Below, piece by piece: positions 1 through 6,744 of a DNA stretch of 8,460 nt. This DNA comes from Gammaproteobacteria bacterium (lineage in GTDB: Bacteria; Pseudomonadota; Gammaproteobacteria; Steroidobacterales; Steroidobacteraceae). The stretch lies in assembly GCA_027451085.1 (NCBI GenBank), contig DAIDKA010000181.1, forward strand, positions 1 to 8,460, in the 5' to 3' direction. Numbering within the stretch: position 1 is the first letter of the stretch; every line of letters starts with the position of its first letter. The notes below the pieces were generated by a model. The model did not search any database. It saw nothing but the letters and a program-made list of their open reading frames with translations, and was not told where the DNA came from. The translations under genes were made by a program, and so were the position numbers.

Positions 1-549
1 CCGGGACAGGCCATACTGCAGTACGAGCGCGCCCTGGTGCTGGCGCCGCAGGACCCGGCGCTGGAGCAGGCGCTGGGCCAGGCACGCACGCGGGCCGGGA
101 TCACCGTGGCTGCGCCGGGTTTGTGGGCGCGCGCAAGCGCAGTACTGACCTTCGATGCCTGGGCATGGGTGGCGATGCTGTCGGTGTTCGCGCTGTGTGC
201 CGCGCTGGCGTGGCTGGCCTGCGGCAAAGGCGGCCGGTGGGTGAAGATGGTGGTGCTGGCGGGAGCCTGCGGCGCCGTGATCGCGGCTGATGCCCTTGTG
301 CTGCGCTGGCCTGAACTCGACCGCGCGGTGGTGGTGAAAGGGCCGGCCCTGGTGCGTATTGCGCCTGCGGATGCCGCGGACGTCAGTTTCGAGTTGCGGG
401 AAGGGGAGATCGTATACTTTGCGCAACGGTTCCATGACTTCGAGCGCGTCAGCACGGAGGATGGCCGCAGCGGCTGGCTGCGCGAGGACATGGCCCTGCC
501 GGTGCGAGTGACGGCCGCCGAGGCTGCCGCCGAGGAGATGCCGCCGTGA
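1..549 (+). CDS. BatE-like membrane protein: TPR end, two TM segments, SH3-like domain (5' partial)
   Basis: The frame is open from base 1, so the gene starts upstream and only its last 182 codons are visible. Visible residues 2-20 (GQAILQYERALVLAPQDPA) match the second helix of a TPR repeat. Two hydrophobic stretches follow, at about 55-74 and 80-101, each long enough to span the membrane. Residues 108-170 look like a bacterial SH3-type domain, including the 'DGRSGWLRED' turn typical of such folds. TPR, two TM helices, then SH3 is the order known for BatE proteins of Bat (aerotolerance) operons, which also encode von Willebrand-type BatA/BatB and BatD. Those neighbours lie outside the window, so the Bat assignment is inference from architecture. 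The likely role is a membrane-anchored scaffold with a periplasmic SH3 domain. It could instead be an unrelated TPR/SH3 membrane protein. The TGA stop overlaps the GTG start of the next gene (GTGA), which suggests translational coupling. Confidence 0.7.
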   Translation, partial: PGQAILQYERALVLAPQDPALEQALGQARTRAGITVAAPGLWARASAVLTFDAWAWVAMLSVFALCAALAWLACGKGGRWVKMVVLAGACGAVIAADALVLRWPELDRAVVVKGPALVRIAPADAADVSFELREGEIVYFAQRFHDFERVSTEDGRSGWLREDMALPVRVTAAEAAAEEMPP

Positions 550-842
550 CAGACGTTCCGGACGTTGCGCCGCAAGCCCATGCAGGGCTCGATCCGGCAG
601 CGGGCCCCGTGGAGATTCCCTGGGATGAACTGTCCCCGGAGGCGCTCCAAGGCGTGGTGGAGTCCTTCGTGCTGCGCGAGGGCACCGAGTATGGCGCAAC
701 CGAAGTCCCGCTGGCGCACAAGGTGGAGCAGGTGCTGCGCCAGCTGCGCCGGGGGGAGGCGCGGGTCCTGTTCGATCCCTCGACCGAATCAATCGACATA
801 CGGGCTGTGAGCGGTACGCTGAGATCACGCCCCATCGGTTGA
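546..842 (+). CDS. yheU: YheU family protein (UPF0270)
   Basis: This 98-residue protein has the conserved YheU core. Residues 24-46 contain IPWDELSPEAL and ESFVLREGTEYG, and residues 59-75 (KVEQVLRQLRRGEARVL) match the E. coli YheU pattern of IPW, SPETL, ESFVLREGT-YG and a K-V-RQL-GEA helix. The biochemical role of the family is not established; these are small soluble cytoplasmic proteins. The usual length is about 70-75 residues, so the GTG start at 546 gives an extra N-terminal tail of about 21 residues, rich in Ala, Pro and Asp. I chose 546 because it overlaps the upstream stop by 4 nt. A GTG at 609 (VEIPW) would give a family-length protein of 77 residues and is a real alternative. Neither start has a strong Shine-Dalgarno. 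The family assignment is firm; the start is uncertain. Confidence 0.88.
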   Translation: MTDVPDVAPQAHAGLDPAAGPVEIPWDELSPEALQGVVESFVLREGTEYGATEVPLAHKVEQVLRQLRRGEARVLFDPSTESIDIRAVSGTLRSRPIG

Positions 843-883
843 TTTTTCAACCAGCGGGTGAGACTGTGCAGGCGGGGAAACCT

Positions 884-1861
884 ATGCACACCGCAGCCGT
901 CACAGTGATCGGGTTGTTGCTGCTGCCCGCTTCGGCTCTGGCAGCGGCGGCACCGGCGTCAGCACTCACATCCACACCCACACCCACACCTGCACCGATG
1001 GACCAGCTGCAGGAGGTGACGGTCAGCGCCCCGGAGCTGCGCTATGTCGCGCCCACGCTGCGTGATCGGCTGGGACGCATCTGGGCGCCCGTGTTCATCA
1101 ATGGCAAAGGGCCGTTCAGGCTGGTGCTGGACACCGGCGCCAGCCATTCCGCCATCACCGCCGCTGTGGCGGCGGAACTCGGCCTGATGCCGGCGAGCGC
1201 CACGGGTGTGCTGCTGCGCGGGGTCACCGGCTCACTGACGGTGCCGGTGTTCCGCGCGGATTCGCTGCGGGTCGGGGACCTGCAACTGGATGATCCGCTG
1301 CTGCCCATCGTGCCGGATGCGCTGGGCGGCGCGCAGGGGGTGCTCGGTGTCGAAGGCCTGGGCGACAAGCGCATTTTCATCGACTTCGGCAACGACGTCA
1401 TCACCATCAAGCATTCGCACGAATGGCGCGCCGCGCCCGGCTTCGTGACGATCCCCGTGCATGTCGACGCCAAGGGACTGCTGCGCACACAGGTGTACAT
1501 CGGCCGGGTGCGCGCGGTGGCCATCATCGACACGGGCGGGCAGGTGAGCGTGGGCAACCTGGCCCTCAGGCGCGCACTGCTGACCCATCCGGGCGATGCA
1601 GGCCTGCACGATGTCACCATCACCGGTGCCACCGATGACTCCCAGCCCGGCCAGACCCATGTGCTGCCTCCCATCGAACTCGGGCCGGCGCTCATCCAGG
1701 GATCAGACATCACCTTCTGCGACCTGCACATCTTCGAGTCCTGGGGACTCACGCAGACGCCGGCCCTGCTGATCGGCATGGACACCCTCGGGCTGATGGA
1801 CGTGCTGATCATCGACTACCGGCGCCAGGAGCTGCAGGTCCGGCTCCGGGGGAGACAATAG
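884..1861 (+). CDS. Secreted two-lobed retropepsin-like aspartic protease homologue
   Basis: This 325-residue protein begins with a clear signal peptide: a hydrophobic core at residues 5-18 and an Ala-rich cleavage region (SALA/AAA) at about 18-23. It is therefore probably periplasmic or lipid-free secreted. A Thr/Pro linker follows at 28-38. Lobe 1 has the catalytic motif LVLDTGAS (Asp83), a flap-like LRGVTG at 111-116 and a GVLG at 152-155. Lobe 2 has AIIDTGG (Asp216) and LLIG at 295-298, matching the hydrophobic-hydrophobic-Gly element of retroviral-type proteases. Two DTG lobes in one chain would supply both catalytic aspartates without dimerisation. In lobe 2, Gly replaces the usual Ala/Ser after DTG. 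The substrate is unknown. ATG 884 follows a purine-rich GGGGAAA at 874-880 and puts the signal peptide at the N terminus. A TTG at 839 overlapping the yheU stop would add 15 residues before it and is less likely. An inactive member of the fold is possible. Confidence 0.85.
   Translation: MHTAAVTVIGLLLLPASALAAAAPASALTSTPTPTPAPMDQLQEVTVSAPELRYVAPTLRDRLGRIWAPVFINGKGPFRLVLDTGASHSAITAAVAAELGLMPASATGVLLRGVTGSLTVPVFRADSLRVGDLQLDDPLLPIVPDALGGAQGVLGVEGLGDKRIFIDFGNDVITIKHSHEWRAAPGFVTIPVHVDAKGLLRTQVYIGRVRAVAIIDTGGQVSVGNLALRRALLTHPGDAGLHDVTITGATDDSQPGQTHVLPPIELGPALIQGSDITFCDLHIFESWGLTQTPALLIGMDTLGLMDVLIIDYRRQELQVRLRGRQ
965..994 (+). repeat. Degenerate hexanucleotide tandem repeat (CCCACA-type)
   Basis: About four imperfect copies of a CYCACA/CCCACA-like hexamer lie in the linker just after the signal peptide of the aspartic protease. 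They encode alternating Thr and Ser/Pro (TSTPTPTP). Because the unit is 6 nt, gain or loss of a copy would change linker length by two residues without shifting the frame. It is probably a flexible extracytoplasmic spacer. Confidence 0.6.
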
Positions 1862-1976
1862 CCGCACGTGGGCCTGTGCCGCGGTTCTCGTTATGACACG
1901 GCCGACACGACAATGCCTGTCATTAATGCGGCATGGCTCTCAGTTCGGGCAGCCGCGTTGCGGCAAGCTTTGCCTT
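1862..1976 (+). other. Intergenic spacer, no clear terminator or promoter
   Basis: This 115-bp gap separates the protease stop from the chosen start of the unknown protein. A weak 4-bp GCAC/GTGC stem just after the stop (about 1864-1879) lacks a T tract. A CATTAA near 1921 resembles a -10 box, but no -35 lies at a proper distance. The frame of the next gene stays open back to 1893, but the encoded residues there (Cys-, Arg- and Gln-rich) do not look like the rest of the protein. Confidence 0.4.
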
Positions 1977-2444
1977 ATGGCAACACTGCGAATTGAGGAA
2001 ACCCGTCGGCTGATGGTTCCGCTGGAAACCGCGGTGGATGCCTTGCTGGAACTCGACCAGTCCCGGTCCGGTGAGCTTGCCAGCGGCCGCCTGCACAGCG
2101 CGCGCATCATGGGCCTCGACGATGCGGAAGAACCGGGCCTTGAGATCGTGGTCGAGGATTCGCACTATGGCAAAACCACCGACAAGCTGCGCCGCTGCGC
2201 GTTCCCGTTGCAGATCGTGGCAGCTGCGCTGCTGAGCTACTGCATCAAGTCCCGCATCCCGATTCCACGCGTGGCGCGCAAGAGCATCGAACTGACACCG
2301 GAAGGTTTCTTGATGACCCTGATGGTCACCAATACTCTGGTGCGCAAGCATGGCACGTTGCCGGAGGTTGTCGCGGATCGTCCCGATGGCCTGCAGCCGC
2401 CGCCCGAGGCCGCCGGCGACCGCCTCGGGGCGCACCTGAGCTGA
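1977..2444 (+). CDS. Conserved-looking hypothetical protein, function unknown
   Basis: I do not recognise a named family. The 155-residue product (from MATLRIEETRRL) has no signal peptide or membrane segment and should be cytoplasmic. It starts with a charged amphipathic stretch (residues 1-25). An acidic middle follows (51-65, DDAEEPGLEIVVED), then a hydrophobic helix at about 83-95 (FPLQIVAAALLSYC). Next is a basic, proline-containing segment KSRIPIPRVARKSIEL at 96-111, then a strand-rich segment to about 127. The last 25 residues are Pro/Gly/Ala-rich and probably disordered. The SRIP-P-R-A-KS-E pattern after a YC helix resembles short uncharacterised proteobacterial proteins I have seen in passing; this is a vague impression. 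The ATG at 1977 is chosen because coding character begins there. In-frame ATG 1926 and TTG/GTG codons further up are alternatives, and no start has a strong Shine-Dalgarno. GC-rich third positions support it being a real gene. Confidence 0.65.
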   Translation: MATLRIEETRRLMVPLETAVDALLELDQSRSGELASGRLHSARIMGLDDAEEPGLEIVVEDSHYGKTTDKLRRCAFPLQIVAAALLSYCIKSRIPIPRVARKSIELTPEGFLMTLMVTNTLVRKHGTLPEVVADRPDGLQPPPEAAGDRLGAHLS

Positions 2445-2496
2445 ACGGGGTTTCTCCCTGCGCCAGCAGCCGTTCGCCCCGGTCCGGGGGCGGACC
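2443..2496 (+). other. Cluster of overlapping GC-rich hairpins, possible weak terminator or leader structure
   Basis: Three stems can be drawn. CGCCCC (2475-2480) pairs with GGGGCG (2487-2492) over a 6-nt loop. GGTCC (2481-2485) pairs with GGACC (2492-2496), also with a 6-nt loop; it shares bases with the first stem and so excludes it. GAACGG (2443-2448) pairs with CCGTTC (2470-2475). No run of T follows, so it is not a classical intrinsic terminator. It sits directly after the stop of the unknown gene and about 140 bp before sucA. Confidence 0.35.
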
Positions 2497-2550
2497 CTGA
2501 TCCTGAAGATAAAGTAATGCAAACACGTGCCCGCAGGCGGACCTGATTCG

Positions 2551-2579
2551 TTTCATAGCCGCACCGGATCCGTTAAACT
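2551..2579 (+). promoter_or_regulatory. Weak sigma70-like promoter candidate for the sucA operon
   Basis: TTTCAT (2551-2556) and TAAACT (2574-2579) are spaced by 17 bp, and the locally AT-richer sequence continues to about 2611, which stands out in this GC-rich region. The -10 matches consensus at four of six positions, but the -35 at only two. A perfect palindrome CGGATCCG lies in the spacer (2565-2572). The position, 59 bp before the sucA start codon, fits a promoter, but the match is poor and the call is mainly contextual. Confidence 0.25.
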
Positions 2580-2637
2580 TATCCTTTGCCGCTCGTATTT
2601 TCAAAGCGTTAGCGCCAGTCGCACTGAGCACCCCCCA

Positions 2638-5493
2638 ATGCTTGAAACAACCCCCCTGTACGGCGGCAACGCCGGCTATCTCGAATCTCTCTACGAACAG
2701 TACCTGGCTGATCCAGCCAGTGTATCCGCGCAATGGCGCGGCTACTTCGATGGCTTGGGGCCCAGGTCTGCCGCGGAACGGGCTCACGGCCCGGTGATCG
2801 CCGGCATTGCCGCCCGGGCCACCCTGCCGCTGGCGCTGGCGGCGCCGGTTGCCGCGCCTGGCGAGTCCCCGGGAGGTGCGAAGCAGGCGGCGGTGTCGCG
2901 TCTGGTGCAGATCTGGGCCAACCGCGGGCACCTGGTGGCCAGGCTCGACCCGCTGGGCCTGATGGTCCGACCCAAGCCCAGCGTGCTGGAGCTGGGATAC
3001 TTCGGGCTCGACAACTCTGATCTGGATACCGAGTTTTTCACCTCCAGTCGTATTCCGGCCGTGCCCAGGCGCCAGAAGCTGCGCGACACGCTGGCACAGC
3101 TGGAGCGGATCTATGGCGGCACCATCGGCGCTGAGTTCGCCCATGTGTCGGTGTCCGAGGAGCGCTTGTGGCTGCAGGACCAGTTCCAGCAAGGGCAGCT
3201 GACGCGCAGGTTCAGCGCGGAAGAAAAACGCAACATCCTGTGGCAGCTGACGGCAGCGGACGGCCTGGAGCGCTACCTGCACACGAAGTACGTGGGCCAG
3301 AAGCGCTTCTCCCTGGAAGGCGGCGACTCCCTGATTCCGCTGCTCGACGACACCATCCAGCAGGCCGGCCAGGCCGGGGTGGAGGAGGTCATCATCGGCA
3401 TGGCCCATCGCGGCCGCCTGAACGTGCTGGTGAACGTGCTGGGCAAGCCGCCCGCGGACCTGTTCACCGAGTTCGAAGGCAAGTACGATCTGGCCCACCT
3501 CAAGGGCTCGGGCGACGTGAAGTATCACAAGGGCTTCTCCGCCGACCTCAAGACCCCGGCCGGCAACGTGCATGTGGCGCTGGCCTTCAACCCCTCGCAC
3601 CTGGAGATCGCCAATCCGGTGGTCGAAGGGTCGGTGCGCGCGCGTCAGGAGCGTCGCGGGGATGCCACCGGCGCGAAGGTCATGCCGGTGCTGATCCACG
3701 GCGATGCCGCCTTCGCCGGCCAGGGCGTGGTGATGGAGACCCTGCAGCTGTCGCAGACGCGTGGTTTCTACACCGGTGGCACCTTCCACGTGATCATCAA
3801 CAACCAGGTCGGCTTCACCACCTCGAATCCCCACGACGCACGCTCCACGATCTACTGCAGCGACGTCGCCAAGATGCTCGAAGCGCCGATCTTCCACGTC
3901 AACGCGGATGATCCGGAGGCCGTACTGTTCGTCGGCCGGCTGGCGCTGGAATACCGCCAGAAGTTCCGCAAGGACGTTGTCATCGACCTGGTGTGCTACC
4001 GCCGCCTGGGTCACAACGAGGCGGACGAGCCGGCCATCACCCAGCCGGTGATGTACAAGGCCATCCGCTCGCACGCGGTGGCGCGGCAGCTGTATGCAGA
4101 CCAGCTGGCCGGCGAGGGCGTGTTGAAGGCCGATGAAGCCGCGAAGATGGTCGAGGACTACCGCAAGGGCCTGGACGAGGGCCGGCCGCAGGCGCGCGCT
4201 GCGCTGGGTCTGATCGGCAACAAGTACACGGTGGACTGGACCAAGTACGCGGATGCTGACTGGACCGCCCGCGTGCAGACCAGCATCAGCGCCGCGCGGC
4301 TGAAGAAACTTGCCAAGGCCATGCTGGCCCGTCCGGAAGGCTTCGCGCTGCACCCGCGTGTGCAGCAGGTGATGGTCAACCGCGAGAAGATGCTCGCCGG
4401 TGAGCAGCCCATGGACTGGGGCGCCGGTGAGACCCTGGCGTATGCCGCGCTGCTGGAGGACGGCTTCAGTGTCCGTCTGGTCGGCCAGGACGTCGGCCGC
4501 GGGACTTTTTCGCACCGCCATATCACGCTGCACGAGCAGAATACCGACGAAACCTATATTCCGATGCAGCACCTGCAGGAGCATCAACCGGCCATCGCCG
4601 TACATGACTCGGTGCTGTCGGAAGAGGCGGTGCTCGGCTTCGAGTATGGATACTCAACCACCGATCCCAACTGCCTGGACCTGTGGGAGGCCCAGTTCGG
4701 CGACTTCGTCAACGGCGCCCAGGTGGTCATCGACCAGTTCATCAGCTCCGGCGAGGCCAAGTGGGGCCGTATCTGCGGCCTGACCATGCTGCTGCCGCAC
4801 GGCTTCGAGGGCGCCGGTCCCGAGCATTCCTCGGCCCGCCCGGAGCGCTTCCTGCAGCTGTGCGCCGAGAACAACATGCAGGTGTGTGTGCCGTCGACCC
4901 CGGCGCAGATGTTCCACATGCTGCGCCGGCAGATGCTGCGCCCGTTCCGCAAGCCGCTGATCGTCATGACGCCCAAGAGCCTGCTGCGGCATGAGCTCGC
5001 GGTGTCGCAGCTGTCGGACATCACCCAGGGCTCGTTCTCGCTGGTCATCGACGAGATCGACGACCTGCCGCCCGCGCAGGTGCAGCGGCTGGTGTTCTGT
5101 TCCGGCAAGGTCTATTACGACCTGCTCAAGGCCCGCCGCAAGGAAGGACTGAAGGATGTGGCGCTGCTGCGCATCGAGCAGCTGTACCCGTTCCCGGCGG
5201 ACGTGTACGAGGCTGCGATCAAGCGCTATCCCAACGTGCGCGACATCGTGTGGTGCCAGGAAGAGCCCCAGAACCAGGGCGCCTGGTACCAGATCCGCCA
5301 CCGTCTTGAGCAGTCGAGCCGCCGCCCGGTGCTGTACGCAGGCCGGTCGCACGCTTCGGCTCCAGCCACCGGGCTGGCCAAGGTCCACGACGCCGAGCAG
5401 GCGAGCCTGATCCAGGCCGCGCTGCATGCCACGCCGGCGCAGGAGGCCCCGCCTGCAAATGTCACCCGTGTGGGCACCGCCCGCAAGCAGTAG
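2638..5493 (+). CDS. sucA: 2-oxoglutarate dehydrogenase E1 component (thiamine diphosphate-dependent)
   Basis: E1o decarboxylates 2-oxoglutarate with ThDP and transfers the succinyl group to the lipoyl arm of SucB, in the cytoplasm as part of the TCA cycle. The protein is 951 residues (E. coli about 933). The N-terminal E2-binding segment is YGGN...LYEQYL...QWRGYF (8-37). An Ala/Pro-rich linker follows at about 55-85. The E1 domain has GMAHRGRLN (His257), GDVKYHKGF (His297) and FNPSHLEI (317-324). The ThDP/Mg motif runs from GDAAFAGQG (Gly355-Asp356) to NNQ (Asn388-Asn389). The transketolase-type pyrimidine domain has GQDVGRGTFSHRH (616-628) and GPEHSSARPERF (His730). The C-terminal part has TPKSLLRH (778-785) and WCQEEPQNQGAW (872-883). 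The tail after about residue 930 is extra and poorly conserved. ATG 2638 is chosen because family similarity starts there; the frame is open upstream to 2527 but encodes nothing family-like. The Shine-Dalgarno is weak. sucB starts 18 nt after the stop. Confidence 0.98.
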   Translation: MLETTPLYGGNAGYLESLYEQYLADPASVSAQWRGYFDGLGPRSAAERAHGPVIAGIAARATLPLALAAPVAAPGESPGGAKQAAVSRLVQIWANRGHLVARLDPLGLMVRPKPSVLELGYFGLDNSDLDTEFFTSSRIPAVPRRQKLRDTLAQLERIYGGTIGAEFAHVSVSEERLWLQDQFQQGQLTRRFSAEEKRNILWQLTAADGLERYLHTKYVGQKRFSLEGGDSLIPLLDDTIQQAGQAGVEEVIIGMAHRGRLNVLVNVLGKPPADLFTEFEGKYDLAHLKGSGDVKYHKGFSADLKTPAGNVHVALAFNPSHLEIANPVVEGSVRARQERRGDATGAKVMPVLIHGDAAFAGQGVVMETLQLSQTRGFYTGGTFHVIINNQVGFTTSNPHDARSTIYCSDVAKMLEAPIFHVNADDPEAVLFVGRLALEYRQKFRKDVVIDLVCYRRLGHNEADEPAITQPVMYKAIRSHAVARQLYADQLAGEGVLKADEAAKMVEDYRKGLDEGRPQARAALGLIGNKYTVDWTKYADADWTARVQTSISAARLKKLAKAMLARPEGFALHPRVQQVMVNREKMLAGEQPMDWGAGETLAYAALLEDGFSVRLVGQDVGRGTFSHRHITLHEQNTDETYIPMQHLQEHQPAIAVHDSVLSEEAVLGFEYGYSTTDPNCLDLWEAQFGDFVNGAQVVIDQFISSGEAKWGRICGLTMLLPHGFEGAGPEHSSARPERFLQLCAENNMQVCVPSTPAQMFHMLRRQMLRPFRKPLIVMTPKSLLRHELAVSQLSDITQGSFSLVIDEIDDLPPAQVQRLVFCSGKVYYDLLKARRKEGLKDVALLRIEQLYPFPADVYEAAIKRYPNVRDIVWCQEEPQNQGAWYQIRHRLEQSSRRPVLYAGRSHASAPATGLAKVHDAEQASLIQAALHATPAQEAPPANVTRVGTARKQ

Positions 5494-5499
5494 TCTTCT

Positions 5500-5504
5500 G
5501 GAGA
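5500..5504 (+). promoter_or_regulatory. Shine-Dalgarno site of sucB
   Basis: GGAGA lies 7 nt before the ATG at 5512. It is the best ribosome binding site in the window, and it decides for ATG 5512 over the adjacent TTG 5509. Confidence 0.75.
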
Positions 5505-5511
5505 ACCGTTG

Positions 5512-6711
5512 ATGAGCATTGAGATCCGCGTACCCGCTCTGCCGGAATCCATCGCCGATGCGACACTGGTGGCCTGGCACCGCAAGCCCGGCGAAGCCTT
5601 CAAGCGCGATGAAAACCTCGCCGACCTGGAGACCGACAAGGTCGTGCTGGAAGTCCCCGCCCCCGCCGATGGGGTGATGGGTGAGCAGAAGGTGCCCGAG
5701 GGCACCACGGTGACCGCCGACCAGGTGATTGCTCTGATCGAGACCGGCGGTGCCGCGGCCGTGAGCCCCAAGGCCGCCGAACCGGCTGCGGCCACCAAGG
5801 CAGCTGCCGCGGCGCCCGTGGCTGCGGCACCGGCCGGTTCCAAGGTCAGCCCCGCGGCCCGGCGCGTGATCGAGGAGAACAAGCTGGACGCCTCCGCCAT
5901 CGCAGGCTCCGGCCTGGGCGGCGCTGTCACCAAGCCGGATGCCGTGGCCGCTGCGGCTGACAGGCCGGCGGCTGCCGCCCCGGTCGCCACCCCGGCGGGA
6001 CCGCGCACGGGCCGAGTCGATCAGCGCGTGCCGATGAGCCGTCTGCGCCAGCGCGTGGCCCAGCGCCTGGTGGAAGCGCAGTCCACCCAGGCGCTGCTGA
6101 CTTCGTTCAACGAGGTCGACCTGGGCGCAGTGAATGAACTGCGCGCGCGCTACAAGGACAAGTTCGAGAAGGAACGCGGCGTGAAGCTCGGCTTCATGTC
6201 CTTCTTCGTCAAGGCGGCGGTCGAGGCCCTGAAGAAGTTCCCGGTCATCAATGCCTCCGTCGATGGCTCGGACATCATCTACCACGAGTACTACGACATC
6301 GGCGTGGCGGTCTCCACCGACCGCGGCCTGATGGTGCCGGTGGTGCGCGACGCGGACCTCAAGTCCTTCGCCGACATCGAAAAGGAGATCAATGCCTACG
6401 CCTCGCGCGCCCGCGCCGGCCAGATCGGCATCGAGGACCTCACCGGCGGCACGTTCACCATCACCAACGGCGGCGTGTTCGGCTCGCTGCTGTCGACGCC
6501 CATCGTCAATGCGCCGCAGAGCGCCATCCTGGGGATGCACAAGATCCAGGAGCGTCCGATGGTCGTGAAGGGCCAGATCGTGGCGCGACCGATGATGTAC
6601 CTGGCCATCACCTACGATCACCGCATCATCGACGGCCGCGATGCCGTGCAGTTCCTGGTGAGCATCAAGGACAGCCTGGAAGACCCGGGCCGGATGCTGC
6701 TGGGCATCTGA
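5512..6711 (+). CDS. sucB: 2-oxoglutarate dehydrogenase E2, dihydrolipoyl succinyltransferase
   Basis: SucB forms the core of the complex: its lipoyl arm takes the succinyl group from SucA and the catalytic domain passes it to CoA. The 399-residue length fits the family (E. coli 405). The lipoyl domain is at 2-77, with the attachment lysine in DLETDKVVLE (Lys43). An Ala/Pro-rich swinging linker spans about 81-110. The peripheral subunit-binding domain is at 111-145 (VSPAARRVIEENKLD). A second Ala/Pro linker follows at 146-166. The acyltransferase domain starts near 172 (RVPMSRLRQRVAQRL). Its active site is YDHRIIDGRDA, with His370 and Asp374. The QALLTSFNEVDL strand (193-204) is typical of succinyl- rather than acetyltransferases. 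The ATG at 5512 has a good Shine-Dalgarno (GGAGA, 5500-5504); the TTG at 5509 directly before it is less likely. It sits 18 nt after sucA and 33 nt before lpd, so it is almost certainly co-transcribed with both. Confidence 0.98.
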   Translation: MSIEIRVPALPESIADATLVAWHRKPGEAFKRDENLADLETDKVVLEVPAPADGVMGEQKVPEGTTVTADQVIALIETGGAAAVSPKAAEPAAATKAAAAAPVAAAPAGSKVSPAARRVIEENKLDASAIAGSGLGGAVTKPDAVAAAADRPAAAAPVATPAGPRTGRVDQRVPMSRLRQRVAQRLVEAQSTQALLTSFNEVDLGAVNELRARYKDKFEKERGVKLGFMSFFVKAAVEALKKFPVINASVDGSDIIYHEYYDIGVAVSTDRGLMVPVVRDADLKSFADIEKEINAYASRARAGQIGIEDLTGGTFTITNGGVFGSLLSTPIVNAPQSAILGMHKIQERPMVVKGQIVARPMMYLAITYDHRIIDGRDAVQFLVSIKDSLEDPGRMLLGI

Positions 6712-6744
6712 GGCGCAGGGCCGGAAAAACGGACTAAACAGAAC

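Noticed and set aside
839..883. TTG start for the aspartic protease overlapping the yheU stop
   Set aside because: It would place 15 residues before the signal peptide. ATG 884 has a better Shine-Dalgarno and gives a standard signal peptide.
1893..1976. Longer start for the unknown protein at 1893 or 1926
   Set aside because: The extra 28 residues are unlike the rest of the protein in composition, and no ribosome binding site supports them; this cannot be fully excluded.
2527..2637. Upstream in-frame extension of sucA by 37 codons from GTG 2527
   Set aside because: The added residues have no E1 family similarity and overlap the AT-richer candidate promoter. Family similarity begins after ATG 2638.
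2326..4605. 759-codon open frame on the minus strand opposite sucA
   Set aside because: Its codons are in exact register with those of sucA. In that register a minus-strand stop needs a sense TTA, CTA or TCA codon, which GC-rich genes avoid. The translation (rich in His, Arg, Gln, Val) shows no family features.
4654..6621. 655-codon open frame on the minus strand across sucA and sucB
   Set aside because: It is the same in-register shadow. sucA and sucB share a frame and are separated by 18 nt (a multiple of three), so the shadow runs through both. The plus-strand genes are unmistakable.
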